Positions 17,251-24,852 of a DNA stretch of 34,693 bases are shown here, one piece after another. The number at the start of each line of letters is the position of its first letter. The first letter of the stretch is position 1. The DNA is from Saprospiraceae bacterium (lineage in GTDB: Bacteria > Bacteroidota > Bacteroidia > Chitinophagales > Saprospiraceae): the NCBI GenBank assembly GCA_024762995.1, contig JANTGI010000018.1:1-34693 (forward strand), given 5' to 3'. A program made the translations under genes and the position numbers. Below the pieces are notes generated by a model. The model did no database searches. It worked only from the letters and a program-made list of their open reading frames with translations, and was not told where the DNA came from.

Positions 17251-19788
17251 TTACTGCACAATCAGCTTTCCCCGACTAATTCGATGACGCTCCTTGATAA
17301 AAACCGGATAAGTCCCTTTCGGCCAGTCGGCTACACGGACTTGTGTGGAATTTCCGTCAAATTTTTCTTCATGGACTACTTTTCCCGAAAGGTCTAAAAT
17401 AACTAAGGTGGCGGTTCGATTCATTTCTATTTTCCGAAAGGAGATAGTCACTAGGTCCGACGCCGGATTAGGGCTTAATTGGACGTTATTTCCAAATTTT
17501 CTCGCTTCAGTTTGGGGATTATTCGTAGCGAGGATATTCGATAGAGAATAAGTTTGGATAGATCGCCCAAAGGTAGCTGCCACCAATTCATTATTGGCTA
17601 CATTGTGCACTAGATCCAAAACAGGGACAAAAGGCAGGTTGGTACCGACTCGCTCCCAGTGGACACCCGCATTTTTGGTCACATAGACCCCTGCATCATT
17701 GGCCACGAAAATAATCTGATCATCATATCCGGGTAGCACTAAGATTTTGTAAATAGCCAGAGCAGGCAAATCTCCTGCAATACTTGTCCAAGAGTCGCCC
17801 ATATCGGTAGATTTCCATATTTTTGCAGAAAAGTCGTTGGCCATGTAGGCGGATTCACTTACGTAAATCGTTGTATTGTCTGTCGGCGAACCAACCACGT
17901 CAGTCACATTAAAATCATTACCAAATTGATCAATTTTGTTCCACGATACTGGTTCAAAAATGTCGTATTGTCCATACCACACATTCCCGTCCGTTGTACC
18001 AACAAAGAGTAAGCCCGGTACTATCGGAGATTCTGAAAGGGTCGAAATTGTGTGGTATTTTTCCGGAGCGATGGGGCCATCTGTCATATCTGCTGAAATT
18101 GTACCAATAGCAATATTACCATTCCCAATATCATCGCCGGCGTACACCCGATAAGTACCATAAAAGGATAGTAAGGTGTCATGGTTAGACAAGAAATAGG
18201 GGGTATCCCAATTGGTTCGATCATCGGCATACTGATAATTTAGATAATCATAATTGGAACCGGTTATCTTAACGATATTCCCATATTGGGAAGAGACAAA
18301 GTAGCTATTGGAATTTTGCGGGTTGATTTGCATGGTAAATCCGTCTCCGCCCCACACACGCTCCCAAGAGTTGATGTCATTCGCATTACCAGCGGTAGTA
18401 CCGTTATCTTGTAATCCTCCCCAATAGGTATCCGGATTTTGCTGATCATAAGCGGTACGGTAAACCTGATTTGTTGGTATATTTTCGATATCTTGCCAAG
18501 TAAGGGTGTTGTCTTCCGTCCGATACATCCCGCCGTCAGTGCCCAATAGTATTTTTCCGGAAGGAGTAAAGGCCATGGCGTGCATATCAGCGTGTACTTC
18601 ATATTCATACCAAGGCGGGGTGGCCATTTCCCATACTCCTCCGTTATCTTGGCTACGCCATAGTTCCACTCCACTCACAAAAAGATCATTAGGGTCAGTT
18701 GGATTCACCCAGATGTTTCCAAAATACCAACCAAAATCACTTGTTACAGTTTCCAACCCTGTGGTATTCAGTGAGTTCCAGTGGATTCCGGCATCATCTG
18801 ATCGATAAATACTGTGGAGTCCAAAGTCATTGCCAATATAAACGGCATAAACTTTTGTCGGATTAGAAGGATATATAGCCAAGCCTATTCGACATAAATC
18901 ATACTGCGGAAGACTATCCTGAATAATTGTCCAAGTAGTTCCGCCGTCAGTTGTCTTATGAATTTTGGCAGCCGGGCCGGTTGCGATGGATACTGTGTTG
19001 GTTCGGTAGCGATCCCACCCTGCGGCAAAAATGGTATTGGCATCATTAGGATCCATGACCATATCTATTATTCCTGCTTGGTCACTAATAAACAATACCT
19101 GTTGCCAAGTGACTCCTCCATCAATGGTTTTATAGAGCCCACGGTTATTGTCTTTGCGCATAGGAAAGCCCATGGCACTCACATAGATGGTGTTTGGGTC
19201 ATTGGGCGACACGATGATTTTGGATATGATGCCAACATCTTCTAATCCCAAGTGCTGCCAAGTAGCTCCCGCATCCAAGCTTCTAAATATTCCATTGCCA
19301 ATACTGGGATACCCGCCTATCGCCACATCTCCGGTACCCACATAAACCGTATTATGGTTGGATGGATCAAGCACGATACTGCTGATGGCTGAAAATTCAT
19401 TTTGGTCAAAAATAGGCTCCCAATTAAGCCCTCCATCGACGGTCTTAAACAGTCCTCCAAGGCCAAATCCGATATAAATGATATTTTCATCCGTAGGGTC
19501 AACGGTTATTTCATTAATTCGGCCGCCTAAATTACCCGGGCCTTGAACCGTCCATTCGCCGTCTGTATCTCGAAATTGTTTAGCTAATTGCGCCTTCAAC
19601 TTTGCCTGCTTCATCCCTTTTCTATACGCATCTATATCCACTCCATTGGCACCGGCCATTTGATCAAAAAAGCCTTCATTGGGGATACCGTGATTGGGGG
19701 ATTCCGTAGTGTTATTTGCTGTCCTTTCGGAAAAGGTGCAAGATGTTCCAAGAAAAAATAATAAAGAAAATAGAACTAAATTCTTCAT
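17251..19788 (-). CDS. BNR/Asp-box propeller protein with T9SS type A domain
   Basis: About 845 residues from the chosen Met (MKNLVLFSLLFFLGTSC); a Met seven residues earlier would lie inside the -7 box. Residues 95-760 carry many Asp-box/BNR hairpins (S/T-x-D-G/A-G-x-T/N-W): KTVDGGLNW, RSLDAGATW, KTIDGGVTW, KTTDGGTTW, RSDDAGIHW, KSTDMGDSW. This makes a sialidase/VPS10-type multi-bladed propeller often labelled glycosyl hydrolase. No sialidase arginine triad can be identified, so catalytic activity is not claimed. The last ~75 residues (LSPNPASDLVTI to KLIVQ) are a T9SS sorting domain. The N-terminus also looks like a lipoprotein signal (GTSC), an odd pairing with T9SS. Confidence 0.85.
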   Translation of the reverse strand: MKNLVLFSLLFFLGTSCTFSERTANNTTESPNHGIPNEGFFDQMAGANGVDIDAYRKGMKQAKLKAQLAKQFRDTDGEWTVQGPGNLGGRINEITVDPTDENIIYIGFGLGGLFKTVDGGLNWEPIFDQNEFSAISSIVLDPSNHNTVYVGTGDVAIGGYPSIGNGIFRSLDAGATWQHLGLEDVGIISKIIVSPNDPNTIYVSAMGFPMRKDNNRGLYKTIDGGVTWQQVLFISDQAGIIDMVMDPNDANTIFAAGWDRYRTNTVSIATGPAAKIHKTTDGGTTWTIIQDSLPQYDLCRIGLAIYPSNPTKVYAVYIGNDFGLHSIYRSDDAGIHWNSLNTTGLETVTSDFGWYFGNIWVNPTDPNDLFVSGVELWRSQDNGGVWEMATPPWYEYEVHADMHAMAFTPSGKILLGTDGGMYRTEDNTLTWQDIENIPTNQVYRTAYDQQNPDTYWGGLQDNGTTAGNANDINSWERVWGGDGFTMQINPQNSNSYFVSSQYGNIVKITGSNYDYLNYQYADDRTNWDTPYFLSNHDTLLSFYGTYRVYAGDDIGNGNIAIGTISADMTDGPIAPEKYHTISTLSESPIVPGLLFVGTTDGNVWYGQYDIFEPVSWNKIDQFGNDFNVTDVVGSPTDNTTIYVSESAYMANDFSAKIWKSTDMGDSWTSIAGDLPALAIYKILVLPGYDDQIIFVANDAGVYVTKNAGVHWERVGTNLPFVPVLDLVHNVANNELVAATFGRSIQTYSLSNILATNNPQTEARKFGNNVQLSPNPASDLVTISFRKIEMNRTATLVILDLSGKVVHEEKFDGNSTQVRVADWPKGTYPVFIKERHRISRGKLIVQ

Positions 19789-19806
19789 AAGTATTGTTTT
19801 TAGTGA

Positions 19807-19814
19807 CAAATATA
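19807..19814 (-). promoter_or_regulatory. Putative -7 box of the BNR protein gene
   Basis: Minus-strand TATATTTG, an exact TAnnTTTG match, 18 bases upstream of the chosen ATG. It overlaps the alternative upstream start, which argues for the downstream one. Confidence 0.45.
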
Positions 19815-20056
19815 CAAAAAATCGGGAATAAAACTATTTGCATAAAACAAGGACAAAGTTGGGTCGTCCCGTTAATTGACCGGGTCATATCTGAAGTTGC
19901 CCCAATACGTCCGGCAGGGCAGTGCCACTGCATCATCATGGCAAAATGGGGTTTTTAAGATTTTGCATCTACTGCTGATAAAAATATGACGAAAATTGGA
20001 GCAAAAAGGGTATTTTTTGGCGGAAGCCTACGGAAATCTAAATAGTTACAGAAAAA
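19815..20056. other. Divergent intergenic gap
   Basis: This lies between the divergent BNR and Lys-rich genes. I see no open frame with gene-like features, no tRNA and no strong hairpin with a T-run. It holds a short palindrome GCAGTG/CACTGC (19919-19931, one-base centre) and one CTAAATAGTTAC motif (20038-20049). Confidence 0.5.
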
Positions 20057-20088
20057 TTGAGGTATTAGCTCATCAATCCTTATCTTTG
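20057..20088 (+). promoter_or_regulatory. Promoter of the Lys-rich protein gene
   Basis: TTG (20057-20059), 21 bases, TATCTTTG (20081-20088): a good Bacteroidota promoter ending 17 bases before the ATG. A CTAAATAGTTAC motif lies just upstream. Confidence 0.6.
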
Positions 20089-20105
20089 CAGAAAATTTAA
20101 AGGAC

Positions 20106-20483
20106 ATGGAGAAATCGGCAACAAAGTTAAAACCAATCGTTTGGAACTCGCCAAAAATTAAGCAGGCTTACAACAAAAAATACAAGAAGGGTAAGTTGAC
20201 TTTTTTCAAAATATCTAACCCGGAAGGAGATCTCGATTTTTTATTGTCTGAAAAAATGCTTAAACATCGTAAAGCTGCCGCCAAATTACTCTATAAAGCC
20301 GCCAAAAAACACTATAAGCATTGCCGTAAAACTTTGGCTAACGTCGGTACGACCCACTTGCAAAACAAGGAAATTAGTGACCTTGAGCGGGATTTAGTCA
20401 CCGCCAAAATGCTCAAAATTCAAGCTAAAGAGTATTATAAGCTGGCCAAAGGGGATTACTTAGCCATTCGCTTGAAAGGCTAG
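20106..20483 (+). CDS. Small lysine-rich basic protein, function unknown
   Basis: 125 residues, 27 of them Lys (about 22%), with only a few Arg; strongly basic. No signal peptide or membrane segment. The sequence looks mostly alpha-helical in its second half (KHRKAAAKLLYKAAKKHYK, and AKMLKIQAKEYYKLAKGDY), with a short N-terminal part containing PIVWNSPKIKQAY. The charge suggests binding to nucleic acid or ribosome, but no known family is recognised. It has its own promoter and ends 150 bp before rimO on the same strand. That gap shows only a weak TATTTTTG box (20570-20577), so co-transcription with rimO is possible. Confidence 0.75.
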   Translation: MEKSATKLKPIVWNSPKIKQAYNKKYKKGKLTFFKISNPEGDLDFLLSEKMLKHRKAAAKLLYKAAKKHYKHCRKTLANVGTTHLQNKEISDLERDLVTAKMLKIQAKEYYKLAKGDYLAIRLKG

Positions 20484-20633
20484 ATTTATCTGATTTTTCA
20501 CTTCATTTTGGTCCGATTGCATCATTTTTGGATTTAGAAGGAGTAACCCTATGGGTTTGTCCTGTAGTATATTTTTGGTGCAAATCCACTCTATTTTTCA
20601 TCTCCTTAATGCATCATTTTTAACGACCGGTCT

Positions 20634-21956
20634 ATGAAAACAAAGTCACACAGCAATAAGAAAGTTAATCTGATTACCTTAGGTTGCTCCAAAAATTTAG
20701 TCGATTCGGAAAATATCATCACACAACTTAGACATGGTGATTGGAATGCCGAACACGAACAACCGGATAATGCAGAAGTAGTCATCATCAATACTTGCGG
20801 TTTTATTGAAACCGCCAAACAGGAGTCTGTCGATACCATTATTCAATTTGCGCAAGCGAAATCCAACAAAGAAATAAAAAAACTATATGTTACCGGCTGT
20901 CTTTCACAACGTTATCGGCAAGAGCTCGCCAATGAGATTCCGGAAGTCGATGCTTGGTTTGGTACTTTAGAATTGCCGGAATTATTAGCTAAGTTTGATG
21001 TGGATTATAAGCATGAACTGATTGGCCAACGTCAAACCACGACTCCCAAGCACTTTGCTTATTTAAAAATTGCGGAGGGTTGTAGTCGTACTTGTGCTTT
21101 TTGTGCGATTCCGATGATGCGCGGCTCTCATGTCAGTCGAACTATTGAATCCCTAGTGGAAGAAGCCAAGAATCTAGCTTCCATGGGCGTCAAAGAATTG
21201 ATGTTGATTTCTCAAGAATTGACTTATTACGGCTTAGATATTTATAAAAAAAGAGTTTTAGCAGATTTAATAAAGGCATTGACGGAAGTGGACGGGATAG
21301 AATGGATTCGTTTGCATTATACCTATCCGGGGCGTTTTCCGATGGATGTGTTAGATGTCATGGCTGCTTCCGCCAAAGTTTGTAATTATTTGGATATTCC
21401 CTTGCAACATGTATCGAATAGGGTACTAAAAAATATGAAGCGGCACACCAAAAAGAAAGACGTTTATGAGGTAATAAGAGCAGCTAGGGAACGTGTGCCG
21501 GGCATAGCCATACGGACTACTTTTTTGGTTGGTTTTCCGGGAGAAACGGAGGAAGATTTTGAAGAATTGCTTGATTTTATCCGGGAGATGAAGTTTGAGA
21601 GAGTCGGAGTATTCCAGTATTCCCATGAAGAAGGGACCAGTGCTTATTTTATGGAGGACGATGTCCCTGAAGAAGTGAAAGTGAGTCGTGCCAACCGGTT
21701 GATGGAAGTTCAACGATCCATTTCGGAACAAAAAAATGCCGCTTTAGTCGGGGAGACCTTAAAAGTTCTTTTTGACCGTAAGGAAGGAGGTTATTTTGTG
21801 GGTCGGACAGAATTTGATTCTCCGGATGTGGATAATGAAGTATTGGTCCTTGCGGACAAAAATTTTGTGCGTATTGGTGATTTTGCCCATGTCCTGATAA
21901 CAGATGCCACGGAATTTGATTTGTTTGGGGATGTTGTTCCGGAGCACCGGACATAA
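20634..21956 (+). CDS. rimO: Ribosomal protein S12 methylthiotransferase RimO
   Basis: 440 residues, the usual length. This radical-SAM enzyme adds a methylthio group to an aspartate of ribosomal protein S12. N-terminal MTTase domain with the three cluster-binding cysteines C18 (LGCSKN), C55 (NTCGF) and C89 (TGCLSQR). Radical-SAM core with C150-x3-C154-x2-C157 (CSRTCAFC), then GSHVSR and HYTYPGRFPMDVLD. The conserved FLVGFPGETEEDFEEL is present. The C-terminal ~65 residues form the TRAM domain. LGCSKN with VDSE separates RimO from MiaB. In the cytoplasm. Its stop codon abuts an A-run that belongs to a minus-strand terminator (21955-21993). I see no clear terminator of its own. Confidence 0.95.
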   Translation: MKTKSHSNKKVNLITLGCSKNLVDSENIITQLRHGDWNAEHEQPDNAEVVIINTCGFIETAKQESVDTIIQFAQAKSNKEIKKLYVTGCLSQRYRQELANEIPEVDAWFGTLELPELLAKFDVDYKHELIGQRQTTTPKHFAYLKIAEGCSRTCAFCAIPMMRGSHVSRTIESLVEEAKNLASMGVKELMLISQELTYYGLDIYKKRVLADLIKALTEVDGIEWIRLHYTYPGRFPMDVLDVMAASAKVCNYLDIPLQHVSNRVLKNMKRHTKKKDVYEVIRAARERVPGIAIRTTFLVGFPGETEEDFEELLDFIREMKFERVGVFQYSHEEGTSAYFMEDDVPEEVKVSRANRLMEVQRSISEQKNAALVGETLKVLFDRKEGGYFVGRTEFDSPDVDNEVLVLADKNFVRIGDFAHVLITDATEFDLFGDVVPEHRT

Positions 21957-21993
21957 AAAAACAGCGGACGTTGAACCTTTGTTCTGTCCGCTG
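21955..21993 (-). terminator. Orphan minus-strand intrinsic terminator (copy 1)
   Basis: CAGCGGAC (21962-21969) pairs with GTCCGCTG (21986-21993), with an inner stem GAAC/GTTC around CTTT (21973-21984). On the minus strand it is followed by seven T (21955-21961). The plus strand has no T-run after the stem, so it does not fit rimO. No minus-strand protein gene ends here. Confidence 0.75.
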
Positions 21994-22080
21994 CTGTAAA
22001 ATAAACCCCCCAAATTATTCTTCATCAATCCGCTATTGCGGTAGATATTTTTTCTTGTGTGTTACGTCTTCTAATGAGCA
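21955..22080 (-). ncRNA. Candidate small RNA, copy 1 of a two-copy family
   Basis: Reading the minus strand: a TAACACAC block (about 22055-22062), a hairpin CCGC-AATA-GCGG (22030-22041), the box AATAATTTGGGGGGTTTATT (about 22001-22020), then the terminator hairpin and T7. The copy at 33861-33985 has the same order; the box is identical and both hairpins are rebuilt with different but complementary bases. An open frame (from 22028) crosses the box, but the two copies go out of frame inside the terminator, which favours RNA over protein. The 5' end is uncertain; no convincing promoter found. The rest of the gap 22081-22290 is AT-rich and shows nothing recognisable. Confidence 0.45.
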
Positions 22081-22290
22081 AATAAAATGCCATTAATCCA
22101 TTGAATATCAGTAGTTTGTAATATTAAAACTATATACCTTCTATAGTTCATTGATTGCTAATAGACATAAAAACAATAAAAATGTAAAGGCATTCTTTAC
22201 AAAAATAATTGGCCCTGACGGCTTACATTTATTTTGATTGTTTTCCTTAGAACAAAAAAATCCATTACCTTGTGCTTTTAATCAATAAAA

Positions 22291-22422
22291 GTAACTATTT
22301 AGGTACCTGCTAGTTTTTGCCATAAAATGCCCTTTTTGCACCCCTACCTGATCAGCAGGCAAGGTCAACAGGTGCAATAATGTCTATTTTCTGCCTAAAA
22401 ACAGGAGCACCTAAACAGTTAC
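22291..22422. repeat. 132-bp imperfect inverted-repeat element (family M, copy 1)
   Basis: The ends GTAACTATTTAGGT (22291-22304) and ACCTAAACAGTTAC (22409-22422) are inverted with one mismatch. TTTTTG and CAAAAA-like stretches continue the pairing inward (TAGTTTTTGCC against GCCTAAAAACAGG), then TTGCACC (22336-22342) pairs with GGTGCAA (22371-22377) and CCTG with CAGG inside. The right half matches 32143-32229. It ends 13 bp before the S41 protease start, so it forms the leader of that gene. It looks like a small MITE-like element or a structured leader. Confidence 0.65.
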
Positions 22423-22435
22423 CAAAAAAAGATGA

Positions 22436-24085
22436 ATGGACGAAAATCCAAAACAGCATAGGAATCTTATTTTTCTCCCTTTTTTCTTTGGTCTAGTGAT
22501 GGTTGGGGGGATGCTCATCGGTCTGAAAATGAAAGACTCCACCAATGTTTTTGAAAAAATAGACGGGGAAGAGTTTTCTAAGCATACCACGATGGAAGCT
22601 CCTTTGATGCAAGTGATCCGGTATATAGACTCCAAGTATGTAGATTCTTTAGATCAGGGGGAGTTTGCAGAGACTGCCATCCGAAACCTTATCCGGGACT
22701 TGGACCCGCATTCTGTTTATATGCCTGCAAAGGCGTATGTGCACAGCAAAGAACAATTGAGTGGGTCATTCGTGGGCATAGGAATCGATTTTTTGATGAT
22801 AAATGATACCGTGACCGTTGGCGGAATAGTAGATAATGGGCCTGCCGACCTAGCCGGTTTGCACACGGGTGATAAGATATTGATGGTTAAGGATTCTCTC
22901 ATCTCAGGTGTAGATTTGACTGCGGACTCGATTGTGGCCTTACTGAAAGGGGAGCGGGGAACCACCTTAAACCTTACCTGCCTAAATCGTGCCACGCATA
23001 AAGCATATACGACCAATATTACTCGTGATGAAATTGATTTACCTAGTATCCCTGTTGCATTTATGATAAATGGGACGACCGGATATGTCAAAATAACCGG
23101 ATTTTCGGCAACCACATCCCGTGAATTTGCGCAAGCGGTCAAAAAGCTTATTGATGAGAAAGGAATGCAGGATTTGATTATTGATTTGCGCGACAATCCC
23201 GGGGGCTATTTGCAAGAAGCAGTGGAAGTTTTGAATCATATCTTTTTGGATAAGCATAAGCTGCTAGTTTATACTTCCGGTGCTAAAGTAGGTAAAAAAG
23301 ACTATGAATCTAACGGGGCTAGTCGCCTGAATATCAAGAAAATAGCTGTTTTGATTAATGAAGAATCTGCGTCAGCCGCCGAGATTACAGCCGGTGCCTT
23401 GCAAGATTGGGATCGTGCTGTTATAATCGGAAGACGTAGTTTTGGAAAGGGGCTGGTACAAGAGGAAATGCCCTTGGTAAATGGAGGGGCGGTGCGTATG
23501 ACTGTCGCGCGATATTTTACCCCGTCCGGCAGATGTATTCAGAAAGATTATTCGGATAGGATGTCCTATGACAGAGATTTGGAAAGCCGATTTAATAATG
23601 GAGAGTTTTATCACAAAACCGACGTACCCGATACGGATACCACTTCCTATTTTACGGCTAACGGACGCCCGGTACATGGAGGCGGAGGCATCACTCCCGA
23701 AATATTTGTCGCTATGGACAGTATGTTGGTGAATCAGCATTGGTATATTTTGAATAGTATGTCTTACCAATATATTTTGAGTCATCCGCAGCAGGTGTCT
23801 AGTACCGATGAAAAGGATTTTTTGAAAAATTATGTGGTCTCCGACAAGATGGTCGATGATTTTGTCGCTTACGCAAAAGAGAAGAATGATGTATTGGAGA
23901 CGGTGCCCGTCGAATATTTTAGACCTTTCGTCAAACGCACGTTGAAAGCATATATCGGCAAATTAAAATTTGGGGAGGATATGTACTACAAGGTGTTGGC
24001 CACCGACCATGATGATTTTGTGAAAGCAGCCTTAAAGCAGTTGAAGAAAGATGATATTTTGGCCGTGGATGGAAGCGGAGAATAA
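22436..24085 (+). CDS. S41 family C-terminal processing protease (CtpA-like)
   Basis: 549 residues. A membrane anchor or signal near residues 11-30 (LIFLPFFFGLVMVGGMLIG) places it in the periplasm. PDZ domain about 100-185 (GIGIDFLMINDTVTVGGIV, GLHTGDKILMV). Peptidase domain with LIIDLRDNPGGYL, NEESASAAEI and GRRSFGKGLVQ. By spacing to CtpB/D1P, the Ser/Lys dyad is S313 and K338, with Q342. The C-terminal ~130 residues are a helical extension common in Bacteroidota members. It trims or degrades periplasmic proteins from the C-terminus. An ATG four bases upstream (22432) opens a nine-codon overlapping frame and is not used for this protein. The leader is the family M element. Confidence 0.92.
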   Translation: MDENPKQHRNLIFLPFFFGLVMVGGMLIGLKMKDSTNVFEKIDGEEFSKHTTMEAPLMQVIRYIDSKYVDSLDQGEFAETAIRNLIRDLDPHSVYMPAKAYVHSKEQLSGSFVGIGIDFLMINDTVTVGGIVDNGPADLAGLHTGDKILMVKDSLISGVDLTADSIVALLKGERGTTLNLTCLNRATHKAYTTNITRDEIDLPSIPVAFMINGTTGYVKITGFSATTSREFAQAVKKLIDEKGMQDLIIDLRDNPGGYLQEAVEVLNHIFLDKHKLLVYTSGAKVGKKDYESNGASRLNIKKIAVLINEESASAAEITAGALQDWDRAVIIGRRSFGKGLVQEEMPLVNGGAVRMTVARYFTPSGRCIQKDYSDRMSYDRDLESRFNNGEFYHKTDVPDTDTTSYFTANGRPVHGGGGITPEIFVAMDSMLVNQHWYILNSMSYQYILSHPQQVSSTDEKDFLKNYVVSDKMVDDFVAYAKEKNDVLETVPVEYFRPFVKRTLKAYIGKLKFGEDMYYKVLATDHDDFVKAALKQLKKDDILAVDGSGE

Positions 24086-24173
24086 ATTTTAGAGTGTTCC
24101 GGAAAATGAGGTAGAACCATACGAAAAAGGTATTTGTGACAAAGCCATGTCCTAACCAAATAGTTACAAAAAA

Positions 24174-24758
24174 ATGAAATATAATTTAGAGGTACTGTCC
24201 CCGAGTCCGGCCGGCTGGATTGAGGCAGTAATGAATGATTTTGATTCTTTTTTGATTAGTCATGCAGATGGCGAGCGAAAAGTATCTGCTTTTGCCCTTG
24301 GCCTTGTGGCTAAGTATCCAAGCTTCACCAAGATAGTCCCGGCGTTGATTGAGATGGGTGTCGAAGAGTTAGAACATTTTCAGCAGGTATATGGCTTGAT
24401 GGATGAGCGTGGTTTGGTGCTTCCGCAAAAAATCGCCAAGGATATGTACATGGTCGAATTGACGCAACAATGTCGGCATGGTCGTATGGATAGGCTGATG
24501 GACCGCCTGATAATCGGCTCTTTGGTGGAAATCCGAGCTTTGGAGCGGTTTAAGTTGGTGGCAGACCATCTGACAGATCCGGCTTTGAAAAGGTTTTATA
24601 AGATATTGTGGGCATCAGAAGTAAAACATGGAACGGCATATATTGACTTGGCCATGAAGTATTTTGAGCAAGATAAAGTGCTGGAACGAGCGCAATGGTT
24701 TTTTGAATATGAAGCAGATTTGATACAGCGAATTGAGATAAAGCCGGCTTTGCATTAA
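24174..24758 (+). CDS. miaE: tRNA-(ms2io6A)-hydroxylase-like diiron protein
   Basis: 194 residues, the size of the short MiaE type. MiaE hydroxylates the isopentenyl group of modified A37 in tRNA. A four-helix ferritin-like fold with two ExxH metal motifs is visible: E65-LE-H68 and E149-VK-H152, with E34 (DGERKVS) and E119 (LVEIRA) as the remaining likely ligands. R-x-x-R/D-rich HGRMDRLMDRL lies between them. It sits 88 bp after the S41 gene. The AAATAGTTAC motif (24158-24167) lies six bases before its ATG. Functional link to rimO upstream: both modify the translation apparatus. The substrate in this organism is inferred. Confidence 0.85.
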   Translation: MKYNLEVLSPSPAGWIEAVMNDFDSFLISHADGERKVSAFALGLVAKYPSFTKIVPALIEMGVEELEHFQQVYGLMDERGLVLPQKIAKDMYMVELTQQCRHGRMDRLMDRLIIGSLVEIRALERFKLVADHLTDPALKRFYKILWASEVKHGTAYIDLAMKYFEQDKVLERAQWFFEYEADLIQRIEIKPALH

Positions 24759-24792
24759 GTGTGGACGTGATTTGAGAAGCGGAGTATAAAAA

Positions 24793-24832
24793 AAAGAAGC
24801 CGCCTAAAGTTTTTACTTTAGGCGGCTTCTTT
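24793..24832. terminator. Bidirectional intrinsic terminator between miaE and tonB
   Basis: A perfect 17-bp stem (24793-24809 with 24816-24832), GC-rich in the middle (GAAGCCGCCTAAAG), six-base loop, A-run on one side and T-rich/A-rich flanks on the other, so it works for both convergent genes. Confidence 0.9.
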
Positions 24833-24852
24833 GAAATAAAAAATATTCGGTC

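Noticed and set aside
19919..19931. Palindrome GCAGTG-C-CACTGC as an operator
   Set aside because: Single short copy, not near a promoter box, and could easily occur by chance.
21759..22028. 89-residue minus-strand protein overlapping the rimO end
   Set aside because: Most of it is antisense to rimO and it runs through a terminator; at best the first residues could be a leader peptide.
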